Below are positions 31,319 through 43,234 of a DNA stretch of 64,000 bases, one piece after another. A program made the translations under genes and the position numbers. The notes below the pieces were generated by a model. That model had not been told where the DNA came from. It made no database searches and saw only the letters and a list, made by a program, of their open reading frames with translations. The DNA is from Paulinella micropora (Eukaryota > Cercozoa > Imbricatea > Euglyphida): contig BJOX01000019.1 of the NCBI GenBank assembly GCA_009731375.1, positions 1,109,564-1,173,563 on the forward strand, read 5' to 3'. Numbering within the stretch: position 1 is the stretch's first letter; every line of letters starts with the position of its first letter.

Positions 31319-32057
31319 GACATCCGTGCCGTCGATGCGGAACCAAATGTAGCGCTCCTTGATGAAGGGACGAGCGCTTTATAGCGTGGTTTTGCATCAA
31401 GTGGGCGTAGTTGATTAAAGGGCGGCGCAGCTCTTCTGGGATATAGATATTCAACGTTGACTGCTCAGCGTCGGCGAGGACGGCGAGGCCTTGGCGGAGG
31501 GTCAATGCTGTTGATCCGGCGGAGATGGAGGGATGCCGTCGGTCCAGAGAGGGGCAGGTGAAGGCGTCTTGTTGTTGTGCGTCCATGCGTGGCGCGTGAC
31601 GCGCGGGGCGTGCAAAGTGGCGACAAGAGGATAGATGTAATGTTGTTCCATACCGAGGCCAAAGACTAGCCACACTAGGTTGTCGTCAAGGAATGAGATC
31701 TTGCGACAAGTCTCGACGGCCTCTTGCGGAAGGGTGTGGTCCGGGACGCAGTGGACGAGGTCTTGCGGCATGAGCAGGGCAAATGGCTTACGGAGGGCGA
31801 ACATGTCACGCGCCACGGCCGGGGAGCGTTCAGCAACGGGGACGACGATGGCCATGTCCCACGGGGCTTGAATGCTGCGCAAAGTTGGCCAGCGCGGATG
31901 ATGCGGCAGGAGAGGGACTTGAGTTTCGTCTCCAAGGCGGCGTGTGTGCCTTCGACGGCGAGCCAGAGGGTTGAGCCCGCTCTAGGCAGTGGAATAGTTG
32001 CAAGGAGTTGCAGGGTAGCTTCGGCTTCGCCGATGAGAGTCGGGACGCCTGGGGCTA
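31319..32057 (-). pseudogene. Gypsy-type linker between RNase H and integrase
   Basis: Overlapping minus frames (31882-31502, 31935-31675, 31673-31308) carry the region between RNase H and the integrase zinc module. FALLMPQDLVHCVPDHTLPQ and YIPEELRRPLINYAHLMQNHAI are the ordered parts; the latter, with NYAH..QNH, is the typical start of the integrase zinc module. Confidence 0.6.
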
Positions 32058-32571
32058 TGCAGAGCCCCTCTTACTAACCTGATCAAATCCACTCACGCCC
32101 GACCAACCGGTCAACCTTACCTTAATGGGGAAGAGCGGAAATGCATGAAGAAGCTCCGCCGCGTGCGCACTACGCTTCCCGTCCTGGCCAAGTACGAGTC
32201 TTCTCATCGCCTCTGCCTTCGGACGGATGCCAGCCAAATAGGCATCCGTGGTGCTCTTCACACCAGCCCTGACCGCGACATCCCGGTCATCCAATACTTC
32301 TCCCTCAAGTTCACGGACACGCAAACCCGCTGGGCGACCTATGTGCAAGAAGCCTACGGCGTTGTCTATCGAGTTCAACAGTGCCGCTACTACATCGACG
32401 CTAGCGACCACGAGCTCACCATCGTCACCGATCACCGGCCGCTCCTGTGGTTATCGCAGCCCATGGTCGTCGGCTGGGTCCTGGAAAACCTACAGAAGAT
32501 CTGCTTCAAGGTGGAGTACCTCCCCGGTAAGCAAAACCTCCTCCCTGATGGTCTGTCCCGTGTCCCCTAGT
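32058..32571 (+). pseudogene. pol: Gypsy-type RNase H segment, inverted relative to its own element
   Basis: The plus frame has APLTNLIKS at its start, then LCLRTDASQIGIRGALH, VQEAYGVVYRVQQCRYYI, IVTDHRPLLWL and VEYLPGKQNLLPDGLSRVP at the end. This is a complete Gypsy RNase H. It is on the plus strand while RT (32572-33020) and integrase (30562-31318) of the same element are on the minus strand. Both ends fall at domain linkers, so a ~514-bp inversion is the simplest explanation. Confidence 0.85.
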
Positions 32572-33020
32572 AGACGAGAGTAGTCGAGGATATGAGCTTG
32601 GGTGAAGTTGGTCATACCTAGAATGGATAGGACTTCAGACACGTTGGAGGGGTCAGCCATTTTGAGGATGGCGTCGATCTTCACTGTGTCGGCGGCGATG
32701 CCTTTCTTGCTACATCTCTTGCCAAGTATATTGAGTTCGTGGTATCCCAGGCGGAGTTTGCGCGCCGATCCGTGAAGGCCGGAGGCGTTTATACTCGAGA
32801 ATATGCCACGAATCTGGTTCAGGTGCGTGTTGAAATCGTTCGCGCCGGCGGTAACGTCGTCGAGATAGGCGCCCGCGGTAGAAGTAGTTGGGGGCGGCTT
32901 GTTCCAAAAGGGAAGAGGTTGGCATGATTTCTCGATGGCGCGTTGAAAGTCGCATATGTAAAGTTGTAGTGGTCGTTAGAGCCCCCATCAACTTCAAAGC
33001 AGCTAAACATTCAGTATTCA
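32572..33020 (-). pseudogene. pol: Gypsy-type RT palm/thumb remnant
   Basis: Frame 32684-32572 has KIDAILKMADPSNVSEVLS.. GMTNFTQAHILDYSRLL, the RT thumb. Other minus frames (33010-32700) hold YATFNAPSRNHANLFPFG and, in a different phase, a YLDDV-type active site. The 5' part is missing at about 33010, where a repeat begins. Confidence 0.72.
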
Positions 33021-34034
33021 AGATTTTGAAGTGCTGTTTGCACAGAATTCAATGTTTTTATTAGGAATGGTCTTCCGGAGCTTTAGTTTTTCAGCGTATT
33101 AAAGGCATTGCTGTGTTCCAGAGTATGTTCTGAATTTTGGTAAACTAATTTTCGACCCATGTTTTCCTAGTTTTCATTTTCCACCGTACTACTCTGCAAA
33201 AACCCTTAGGCAGGATTACACAACATAATATGTTCATTCATTTGTGCACTTGTGAGTAAAAATGACTGCAGTTAAAAACACCATACTTGCTATGTCATGA
33301 AAAGTGAAAATTGCGGTCAAGAATAAGGATTTCAAGAACGCGGAAGACTAAGTTTTCTGATCAAAACAATCATGTCATGCTTGCTTTTGCTTGAAACGAT
33401 GTGGTTTGAACACATAGCTGCTTTGGTGCACTTGACCTTCGACATGATTTTGGTGGCGCCGGCCCGTGAATTTCTGTGGCAATACTTGACAAGACCATGC
33501 CTATTCCCGGAGAGGAAACCAGAAAAATTTCCAAAAAATATTTGAACAAACAGGCCTATCGACATACGTAGCCTTTGAAGTGAAGGCCGCACTAAATTTT
33601 TTTAATTGACGGTTTTTGCGGGGTCGAGATTGGTAAAAGTCATGGCTAGAGAGGGTTTTGTGTTTTTTGTGTGTGTGTGTGTTTCTCATGCATACTTTCA
33701 CGTCCCGTGGCCTTGCAGTCTTTCCAAACGTTGTGTCCATGCTGTCTGCAAAATGGTGTGTTGTGAACTTATCTGTAGCATGTGTTGTTCTTTTTGGCAA
33801 AAAGCCCTTGTTTGCACCTGTCTTTTATCGCTCATGTATGTGTTGTGTGTGCTTTTCTGGGAATGTAATGTGCTGAACCTATTTCTATTCATATGGTATT
33901 TGTTTTGTCTATGTTCAATGACTGCTCCTTTCTTTGTAACCCTGCTGTCCAGGTGATCGGTTCTTGGCTCCAGACAGGCTAAAGAAATCATGGGTGAGCT
34001 CTTTAAAGATTTTCAATTTTTTCTGCTCTTTCCA
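33009..34034 (+). repeat. REP-D AT-rich repeat, copy 1
   Basis: Starts near attcaagattttgaagtgct and matches 35669-36779 in the same orientation through most of its length (for example gtgaatttctgtggcaata, catgctgtctgcaaaatggt, ccagacaggctaaa). No coding domain is recognised. It begins exactly where the Gypsy RT remnant stops. Confidence 0.85.
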
Positions 34035-34326
34035 GTGTGATATTAATAATATCGAGTCACCTAGCAATATCAGACACTTCCAATGCTCCCAATATTACGA
34101 GAACTGATTACACTTTAATAATCAAAAATCAAATAACACACTTCAAGTTACATCCTATATCACCTATATCAATGATCCGTATTGCCTATAATGATAATCA
34201 CCGGACCAAACTGTCTATTAATAATTGAAGTTACTTAATACGATACAGAAATGTATCACTGCTCCCCTTTAAGTCCTATATTAATGAATAGTGAAGGTCC
34301 CAATAAAACTTCAAGTTCAAAAAGTC
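34035..34326. other. AT-rich, no recognised gene
   Basis: Short frames only; nothing recognised. Confidence 0.4.
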
Positions 34327-34716
34327 TTATTTTGGCTTCATTCCAAAAAACCAGATATCCACCGTCTTCAAGCCCCTCAAGAAGGTACTGTTACGTATCG
34401 CATCACGCGTCTCCTTGAATGGCCCCAGACTCTTCGGTTTCGTGTTAATATCAGCCGAATTCTCCGCATCGCGAATATGGTACACCTTTACATTTGCCTC
34501 TTTTACCTCATGATTAATATGCGCCAGTTTCACTTCCAAATGCCGCTGACGTCTCGAAAAGATGTTCGTATTCGCACCCAAAACCGTCGCCGAGTTGTCG
34601 ATATAAATGGTAGGAGGCTCCGCAGCCAGACCCCTCAATAATTCATTTGACTCGTGCACAGGCACTTCCTTGAGGTAATCGTGAATCGACTTACTCACAT
34701 TTATAATCGTTGACAA
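34327..34716 (-). pseudogene. pol: Copia-type RNase H C-terminal remnant
   Basis: The frame has PTIYIDNSATVLGANTNIF, RQRHLEVKLAHINHEV and IRDAENSADINTKP, the end of Copia RNase H (Asp in YIDNSA, then the His..H and the terminal AD..TK). About 130 residues survive and no RT precedes it. Confidence 0.78.
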
Positions 34717-35668
34717 GCACCGCGACTCCGCTTCATTGGTCGAAGTTGATGGAACACGTTGCTTCTCGGAGTATGACCCTCTAACAGCCCAGCAGGACGA
34801 GAAACAATCACCTCGTCAGCTGGAGCAAAAGAAACTTGCCGATCCACGAACGTACCAACCGCCGACATTTCAACCGTCGCATATGTTTTTTATAACATGA
34901 AAAAAAAAGTTAAGTGCGCGGCCGGTTTAAAAATAATAAAACATATACAATTAAAGTTTCCGTATCGTTGTTTCGCATTTACTGAGTAAGAGAACAAAAA
35001 GCTTTATTGGCCTAACCATCCGAACTCGTCGGAATAGTGTGAAGGGAAAAGGGGCTAGGCTCAAATATTTCAATACTCAAGTTTACAAACACTTAAAGTT
35101 GGCGGCTCTGATGTACGCTCAGAACTCAGACAGCCGCACTTAAAAACTTGAGGACTGAAACCGAACATTACAAACACCGGCACGCTCTGGTATACTAGTC
35201 AACTAAGAAGATCGGGTGGAGGAGGGGATAGTGGAAGGAAAAGCTAAAAGTAGAATAACACTACACATTAAAGCCGGACAGAGAAACCGGGCGAAGGAGG
35301 GGAGAGCGGACGGCGGACTAACCTTAGAGTGACGAAACAATCCCTAGGACCGGAACAAACCTACACTAAACAAGGGAAGGCATCAAGCAAACAGAGCAGG
35401 CCAACCTAGTGACTAGTCGTTCACGGCAACTACAACCAAAGGCACCAAACAGTCCGAGGGAGACACGATGAAAGACGGAGCAAGCAGAACCAGCGGAGGC
35501 CACCAGGGGTCACTGAACGCCACCAAAAGCCCAGAGAATAAAAAAGAAAAGAAAACAAAACAAAACAAGGGAAGGGTGGGCGGGCGTTTGAAAGTTGGGA
35601 AAGTCCATATATAGGTTCTAGTGGTCGGTAGAATCATTTAATATTTCGCAGCGAGTAATCTCATTCAA
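34717..35668. other. No recognised gene
   Basis: AT-rich to about 35000, then A/G/C-rich. A 74-residue minus frame at 35637-35413 has no motif. Could include leader or LTR remains of the Copia scrap. Confidence 0.4.
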
Positions 35669-36779
35669 TATTCAAGATTTTGAAGTGCTGTCTGCGGTGG
35701 CAGAATTCAATGGTTTTAGTGGGAATGGTCTGCGGCATGTTTAGTTTTTCAGTTCATACAAGCTATTGCTGTGATCTGGGGGTATGTTCTGAATCTCGAC
35801 AAACTAGTTTTCGACCTATGTTTTCCTAGTTTTTGTTTTATACCGTACATCTCTGCAAAACCCTCTGGCAGGATTGCTCAACATAACATTTGAATTCATT
35901 TGTGCACTTGTGCGTAAAAATGAGTGCAGACTGCATCATGCAAAGAGCATTTTTCAGTTAAAAACACCATACTTGCTATGTCGCGAAATGTGAAAATTGA
36001 AGTCGATAATAAGGATTTCAAGAAAGCCACCGACCAAGTTTTCTGATGAAAACACTTGTGTCATGTTTGCTTTTGCTTGAAACAACGTGGTTTGAACACA
36101 CACTCGCTGTGAACACATGGACCTCCGACATGATTTTGGTGACGCCGGCCCGTGAATTTCTGTGGCAATATTTAACAAGATCATGCCAATTCCCGGAGAG
36201 GAAACCAGAAAAATTCCCAAAAATATTTGAACAAACAGGCCTATCCACATTCGTAGCCTTTGAAGTGAAGGCCGCACTAATTTTTTTTATTTGACGGTTT
36301 TTACGGGGTCGACATTGGTACAAGTCATGTCTAGAGAGGGTTTTGTGTTTTTTTCTGTGTATTTCTCATGCATACTTTCACGTCCCGTGGTCTTGTACAG
36401 TCTTTCCAAACGTTGTGCCCATGCTGTCTGCAAAATGGTGTGTTGTAAACTTATCTGTAGCATGTGTTGTTCTTTCTTNNNNNNNNNNCCATGCTGTCTG
36501 CAAAATGGTGTGTTGTAAACTTATCTGTAGCATGTGTTGTTTTTTCTTCCCTGAAGCACTTTTTTACCTGTCCTGGATCGCTCATGTATGTGTTGCGTGT
36601 GCTTTTCTTGGAATGTTATGTGCTGAATCTATTCACAATCACATGGTCTTTGTTTTGTATATGTTCAACTCGTGCTCCTTTCTTTGTAACCCTGCTGTTG
36701 GTGATCTGTTCTGGGCTCCAGACAGGCTAAAAAATCGTGGGTGAGATCTTTACAGATTTTCAATTTTTTCTGCACTTTC
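35669..36779 (+). repeat. REP-D AT-rich repeat, copy 2, with gap artefact
   Basis: Second copy of the 33009-34034 repeat. Ten N at 36479-36488 are flanked by the same ~58 bases (catgctgtctgcaaaatggt ... gcatgtgttgtt) on both sides, so the tandem copy there is probably an assembly overlap that was not merged. Confidence 0.85.
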
Positions 36780-37439
36780 TGCACAAAATGTTTTTATTAA
36801 ATAGTCTCTTTGATTTCCTTCACTTTCTGTACTAGTGCCGGCCTTGTATTTAAATCAAAAAAAATTTGAGTGAGGGCCTTATGCCCTACTTTTGCTGACT
36901 TTGGCCGGTTTGTTTGCAGGCTTAAGGTTACCTTTTTGTAAAAAAACTTTATACATTTAATTATAAGCGTACATAGAAAGATAGTATATAAAAATTTATT
37001 GAAGAGCATACAGGGAACATATGAAAACTGACTCTGATTTTTGGTCATCACAAGCACCATTTTTTCAGGTGGCAAGGTGGCCAGTTTTTTCCGGTAGGGG
37101 GTGTGCAAATTAGTTGGGAAAAAAGGGTGGGCGACGGGAATTCGATTGGTTTGAAGTCAGTTTTGACTATTTTTCAATGAGGTTTTCGTAATATGTTATT
37201 CCATCACTTTCTTTATGAACATGTATAATTTCTATTGAATAAAATTACATATTCCAGTCTATTTTTTTTAAAATTTTACCGGTCATTTTACCATGGGAGA
37301 ACCTACATATGTGTCGATCTTCCCAACTTTCCAACCTAGGCCTAACCAGACACCGGAAGAAACACGTGCCGGCTCCGCCGGCACGGCTACGGTTTCTTTC
37401 CACGCACCGTTTTAGTTGCGTGTGCACCCCCTATTAGCC
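36780..37439. other. AT-rich, no recognised gene
   Basis: Only short frames; nothing recognised. Confidence 0.4.
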
Positions 37440-37592
37440 TTAAGTCTACCCCGCTCTGCTTGAGCACGTCCCATACTTTCTGCGGGATCTGCCCGTCATG
37501 TAGCTCGAAGGGGCAATCTAACACTCCCCTCGGCCACGCCGATATTGTCCATGCCTCGTGATCCTTGTCACGCCGTGCCGACCGGGTTACCG
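37440..37592 (-). pseudogene. Fragment of the Ty3/Gypsy extra C-terminal domain
   Basis: Translated on the minus strand this gives RDKDHEAWTISAWPRGVLD, CPFELHDGQIPQKVWDVLKQ, clearly related to the C-terminal half of the 3433-3897 frame (RDKDYTAWTI, PRGVLDVPFEL, IPNKIWDILEQ). It is a relic of a second element of that lineage and too short to appear as a long frame. Confidence 0.72.
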
Positions 37593-37708
37593 TAAAAAGC
37601 GAAACGTCTCCTCGGAACTTTAACGGCGGTTAACTCCGGGCGAAGCCCGGAGCAAACCAGTAAGTACTTGCGAATTAGGCTTTATCCCGAGAAGCAAGGG
37701 CGGCAGGG

Positions 37709-38898
37709 ATGGCTATGGTTGCGACCCAGCAGCGAGCGAGGGAAACCCCGACAAGGGAAGCAAGGAAGTTGGAATGCTACAACTGTGGTAATCCGCATAA
37801 GTACTTTACATGCACAATCAAATGTCGCATCCCGGGGCACGATCATCAAGGGAGAAGGTGCCCTACGCTAAAGGACAGGTACCGAAAGAAGCTACCGCCG
37901 AACGGAAGCAAGCCGATCGCGAGTGTGAGTCAGAAGCAGAATGGAAACGGAAGTGCGACCCAGACCAATGCGAAGTCAATAAGAAAGCCAACGGGGTGCG
38001 GGACGTATCGTGTTTGGCTGTGACTTCGAACGACATGGAGATCCCGAGAACATTGGAAGCTTATCTGGCACCGGCTGCTGACGGGGGAGGCCTTATCGAG
38101 GTTGGGAAGAAGGGCAACGAGAAAAAGCAAGCGTTTGCTTTCATGGCGGCGCCTACTCCGACAATCTACCTTGGTGAGGAAGAAGAGGTGATACCGGGAG
38201 ACACGAGTAATGGAAAGGTGAACGTGGCCGACTTCTGGACTTGTTTCAACAACCCCTGTCTGAGTGAGCTCAGATATTGAAAGTGGTTCTACAACTTCAA
38301 AGTTTCGCCGGACAACTGGAAGGAATACGTAAAGGGGTTGGAGGAAGGGGCTGGAGTGGCGACTGAGGAAGAAATGATAAAGAGAGTCCTAAGGGAGTGT
38401 GAATTCTGCGCAAGGGAAGCGAAGAAGAAGTGTGGACACTGCAAGATGGTGAACTACTGCGGAAGATAATGCCAACGACAAGATTGGCAGACCTACAAGA
38501 TCTTCTGTAAGTATACTCAGACGGCTGGTGTTAAGTCATCATGGAAAGCGGTATTGGACAACAAAGGAGTGGGTCCTGCAAGAGGACTTGGTGGTCATGC
38601 TTCATCGCTGGCAGCGGACTTGGTGTTTCAAAGGATGCTGAGATTTTTCCATGTGACACCGGAAACAGGCAAGACTGGCTTAATGCCAAGGTACAGCCGG
38701 GAGTTAATCATGCAGCCTCCGGTGGATGTGGTCGAATGGATTGACATAAGCTGGGAGGCCCAGATGCAAGCACTGGAGGAGGCCAAGACCGACGACCAAC
38801 GCATGATCTTGAGAGAAAGAGCGCGACAGTTTACTCCACCGTACGCAATTGCGAAAGAAGATGGTGGTTGGGACTTCTGCTGTATCCGGCCGGGATAG
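37709..38898 (+). pseudogene. gag: Copia-type Gag C-terminus with zinc knuckle and MYND-like zinc finger
   Basis: Frame 37709-38023 has the knuckle CYNCGNPHKYFTC (C-X2-C-X3-H-X4-C) followed by KCRIPGHDHQGRRC. A second frame (37810-38898) then runs with in-frame stops TGA at 38278-38280 and TAA at 38467-38469. Bases 38407-38508 encode CEFCAREAKKKCGHCKMVNYC, then CQRQDWQ and FC: a MYND-type zinc finger, normally a protein-interaction module, interrupted by the TAA. Helical sequence without known domain follows to 38898. Confidence 0.72.
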
Positions 38899-39116
38899 AG
38901 AGGACCAGACGGGTCCGGAAGTGGTTATACGACGTTTGCATGGGCAGGGGGAGAGATCGGCATCGACGGGAAGAGTGGTCGGGGCGTGGGATGAGCTACA
39001 AACTACTATCACCGTTGCAATGGCCACAGAAGTGGGATCTTCTACAAATGGGCTAGGTGACGAGATGGTCACAGAGAAGGCTCAAGAAGAAAAGAAGCCG
39101 CCGAATACGCCGATAG

Positions 39117-39533
39117 ATGACAGGCATGATGGCGGTTGATGGGGGAGACGGAGTGGACAGGGCAGCTATCTACCTGGACAGTGGATCAACAAAGCATCTG
39201 GCACCTGATGCGACGCTGCAGGACAAGGAAGACGGAGGGCTGGACCTCAGGGGCATCGACGGGCCTACGAAAGCGACAGCGATGGGCAAGATGAGGTTTG
39301 TTGGTATGACGGGTGAAGGCATACCTCAGGATGTAACTATGGGCGAGACGTACTGCCTGGAGACGCTGGATCGTGTGCTCTTCTCGACGAGCCAACTGCA
39401 AAGGAAAGGTTACGGTATAGTTATGCAGTATGACGGTTTTTTCGTTACCCGCAAGAAAATTAGCGTGCGCCCCAGTGAGAAGATATTGGTAGGCGACTTC
39501 GATCCGGATACCTTGGGAATGTCGGACATTTAG
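39117..39533 (+). pseudogene. pol: Copia-type aspartic protease
   Basis: The frame has AIYLDSGSTKHLAPDA, the DSG active site of Copia retropepsin, then MTGEGIPQDVTMGETYCLE and VLFSTSQLQRKGYGIVMQYDG, the second half of the fold. It ends with an in-frame stop at 39531-39533, where an intact element would continue into integrase. Confidence 0.8.
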
Positions 39534-41506
39534 GGTTGTTGTGTGATGCTTGTTGGCCAGTTCGAGGCCAACCGGTTGAACGTTTGGCTTGTCGTTTTAG
39601 TACCTAGCGGGGTGTTCACTCCTTCGGTGCGCACCGTTGGAGATCATGTAGGACAGTAGGTTTCCGTTACTTTTGTTATCAGTTTTGATCTTTGGTGGAT
39701 GTCACGCCGGCTTTTTGGTTGGATGACGTATTTGGCACCCTTTCTTGGAAAAGGTGGTGTGCAGCCTTCAGGTTGGCTGCAAGGCATCACAATCGGCTTG
39801 GTTTTTTTGGCAGTTTTGTTTGGTTCGGCATGGGGCGACGCAGTCGGTTTGTTTGCAAGGTGCCGGATGGACTGCGTTAGCGCCTCTGTTTGGTTCGGGT
39901 GGCGCTTAGGAATGACGGGTCCGGATGCATTATGGTCGAACTAGGGCAATGAGTGGACCCACGGTTGATGTTCATGTTCAGCGGTGTTGCCCGGACTGGT
40001 TTTGTGAAATCATTTGGACCTTGCGTGACTTTCAGCTCCTGGTTGTGCTAAGTGGAGCGCTTGTTTTCGGCTCGGACAGTTTTACCAATGGCTGGATTGG
40101 CGGGAAATTGACTTTTGGTTAGCGTGCGTACGTTGGGCCCATCGGCGGGCGGAATTGAAATTTCTTAGCTTGGAAGGCGCATCTAAATTTTCTCGGTGTT
40201 TCAGTGGTTCTTTTGGTGGAGTCGTCGGCTGCGCAGCTACGGCGCGGAGCAGCGGCGACGATGGCAAGGTTCAACGGTGGGTCTGTCTCCATGACAGACA
40301 CCAAATCAGGCCGCCTCCTTTCCTACTCGCGATCGTTCTTTGTTTCACTTCAAATAATGGGATTTTGTTCTCCTGTTACGGCTTCGAGCGAGGGGCACAT
40401 CTTGTGCGTGCTGTTGTAGTGTGAGCCACAGGTTCGGGGAGCTACTCAGCAAGAGTGGCGGAGGGAGGCGCCTGGAGCCGCGACCTAGTTTGGTTAGTCT
40501 GCTGTTGGCTTTCGTCCTGGTTTCGTTTGGACGGCGGCGGTGACCCCGGTTGTGGGGCACGGTGATGAACTCGGTTAACTGGACGGTTTGGTTTGGAGTG
40601 ATTGGCGGCAGGAGCCGCAGTTAGTGGACATGGTAGACTCATAGACATTAGACATTGGACAGGTTTTGCCCTTCTTTGGAAAGGGGATAAAGGACATGGG
40701 CCTTTGGAGGTTTTCGGACTTCGGCCCATTCGTCAGCCCTGGTTGCAGACGGGCTAGACGGCGGCAGGTGTGCCGGTATGTAGCCAGAGTCGTGCTTTTG
40801 GGCACTGGCAGGATTGTCTCTGTGCCCGGTGGCGTGTTGGTGTTGGCACGCGATAACCTTGTTTTGGGACAGCGGCGCAGCAGCGCGGTTGTGTTACCCT
40901 TTGAGCAAGGGGTGGGCGCAAGGAACCATTTTGGCAAAGCAAGTAAGACATTGGTGGGCAGGAGTGCAAATTGCCTTCGAGGCAAGGCCGAGTGCAGCAG
41001 CAGGAGCTGTGTGGGCCACAAAATTGTGTGGTCGGAATGGCCAGGGTGTGCAAAGTGGTGTGACACCAAAAGGATCACATACCTGCCGGTGGGGCTCAGG
41101 GAGACTAAGAATTTTGCCTTATCTTTAGTTTCGCTTTGGTGGTGGGCTCCGGTGGTGGAGCATGTGTTTTTCCGGAGCCGCAGGGGATCAGGGATCTACG
41201 TGGTAAGCGGCAAGGTGGTCATCTGGTGGGCGTGGTTGAGCAGAAGGCTCAAATGGAGCTGCACTTCAGTGGGTCTGTCTTCAGGACAGACCCCCGAAGA
41301 CAGACCCCAAACAGGCCAGTTACCTTTCTTCTTTGTAAGCGGACTTTAGGCCGTGGGGGTGGGGGACAAGGGCTAGAATCTGATCAGGAGTGCAGCGAGC
41401 GCATGGACATGTTCAATGTTGTCTGTGTCTGAGCCAAGGGCGCCTAATTGTTGAGCGGCGCCTGAATGGTGAACTCGTAGCGGAGGTGTGTTCTTCCGGG
41501 GTCTGG
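39534..41506. other. GC-rich, T/G-rich stretch without recognised gene
   Basis: About 2 kb with several open frames (for example 40666-41349) but no motif. Short blocks recur (gtgggtctgtct at about 40281 and 41270). It lies between a Copia protease fragment and the Copia element at 41512, and similar sequence follows that element at 49563-49978. Composition suggests retroelement non-coding sequence. Confidence 0.45.
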
Positions 41507-41511
41507 GCGGC

Positions 41512-41917
41512 AGTAAGCAATAATATTTACTAAGTATATTGTTACCTTTTTATGGTCAATTTCACGACATAACAATTATAATTAGGCCGGATTACATTTA
41601 TTGCCATTTATATATTTGCCTATCATATTTATTATTCGTTACAACAATATTGCCATTATTCATATATTAGTTACCAGTTATATACATTGGCCCATACTGA
41701 TGCAATATCATAAGTTAGGCTACGAAGCCAGTATATAAATTTATGGTATTTATTTACTCCTCGTGATTATAAATTTATGGTATTTTAGATTGAGTTCAAG
41801 TCATTGGTTCTTAACCATTGATTAAATTCATTATTATCGTTTCAACCTTTGATCAAAGTACCTCAGCGTAAACAATTATTCAAGTATCCGGAGACAATGT
41901 CTACTAGCATACTTTCT
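41512..41917 (+). repeat. 5' LTR of the Copia element
   Basis: AT-rich, begins AGTAAGCAATAA and ends ATACTTTCT if the 5-bp duplication GCGGC is taken; a 4-bp CGGC with one more G is equally possible. Termini are therefore not TG..CA. An internal direct repeat tataaatttatggtatt occurs twice. The gag ATG (41897) lies inside the LTR. Confidence 0.9.
41732..41738 (+). promoter_or_regulatory. TATA-like box in the 5' LTR
   Basis: TATATAA, repeated identically in the 3' LTR at 49372-49378, is the best candidate for the core promoter of the element. Confidence 0.5.
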
Positions 41918-43234
41918 GGTTATGGAGCCTTGGATGCGCCCCGCTACCAACTCAAGCTACCGAAGTTCCCGAAGAAGCCTGTTGATGGATTTGACCTATG
42001 GAAATGTCAGTTTTTCGCGTTTTTATTGGGCGTGGACGCACGCTACATACTGCTACTGGAAGACGCGGAAACGCCATACTCCATACAAGAGATCTCTACC
42101 ATCTACGCAAGCACTAGGACTACGAAACCCACCCAACCCGCCCCATCTGGCCCAACAGGACTGCCCGCGTCCGGAACTACATCTACAGCAAAGACTGCAG
42201 CGAGGAAGGCGACGAGAAAAAGTTCCGACGACGAAGAAGAGGAACAGTCAGCCTACGGATCACGCAATGACGGAACGTCAAGCAGTTCATCGAGCAGCAC
42301 ATCGAGCAGCTCATCAAACAGCTCACTCTCTACCGGATTGCCAAGTAGCTCCCTCCTACCAACCGTCCACGTACCGACTGAAATGGCTACATTGTTCAGT
42401 CAAGCAGACTATATAAAGGCCCATATACATGTCCGTTGCTTCCTGGTAGAAGCATGCCAGGAGTCAACTGCACTCCTTACAGTGCAAAGAGCCGGCACCA
42501 ACCCCGCAGTAATCTGGACTGCGCTGTGCGAGCGATTCGGAAGCAAGGGATCAGTATCCATCGCCCGACTTCTGATGCAGCTCTTCGAGACCAAGCTGAA
42601 GAACAGCACTCAACTACCTACATGGATGGAAGTCCTGACTCAACGCTTCGAGCAACTGGACACGAGAGGAGTACCGCTGCCCGACGAGTTCCGGGTGGTC
42701 TTCCTACTCTTCAAGTTGAAGGAGTGTGCGACGTTGGCGATGGGCGACATAGGTGGTACAATGTACTGGTCTAAGTCAGATAGAGACAAGCCACATTACA
42801 ATGAGATGTGTTCACTTATTTTACAAGCATTTCATGCAAACCAACTATCTGTTACCTCATCTAGGTCCCCCACTGCCCTCTACACTTCGACTTCGCCTGC
42901 GACCAGCAAGAAGGACATACAGTGCCTGAACTGCAACAGAAGGGACACATCGCGGCCCAGTGTCGATCTACCTGCACGAAGCGTGTGTGCCAAGGACGAC
43001 CCAGGCACTCTGGAACCGAGTGTCCAGTTCGCCGACGACCTGCACCACCCAACACGAACGCGCGACGTGGTGGCCGAGGTGGAGACTCGAATCGACGAGG
43101 ACGAGGTGGCCGACCCGGACCGACCAACACGAGACGAATACAACGACCAACCGGACAAGCCAACATCATCACCGACGCGGACGCAACGAACAACGTCGAC
43201 GACCCAACAAGTGATCCACCAGAAGCGTGGCTGA
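41897..43234 (+). pseudogene. gag: Copia Gag, N-terminal part
   Basis: The start chosen is the ATG at 41897 (MSTSILSGYGAL), since the frame upstream has no ATG. The first 60 residues (KLPKFPKKPVDGFDLWKCQF) match the N-terminal helix-and-'W' segment of Copia Gag. A Ser-rich linker follows, then a helical capsid part (AVIWTALCERFGSKGSVSIARLLMQLF, TQRFEQLDTRGVPLPDEF). The CLNCNR half of a zinc knuckle (42923-42940) is in this frame but the rest is one frame over, so the frame is broken exactly in the knuckle. Confidence 0.85.

Noticed and set aside
33009-36779. REP-D copies as LTRs of one element
   Set aside because: They are direct repeats, but contain no canonical ends, primer site or target duplication I could see, and the DNA between holds only an opposite-family Copia scrap.
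40666-41349. 227-residue plus frame in GC-rich DNA
   Set aside because: High GC lengthens chance frames; no motif, and opposite frames are equally open.
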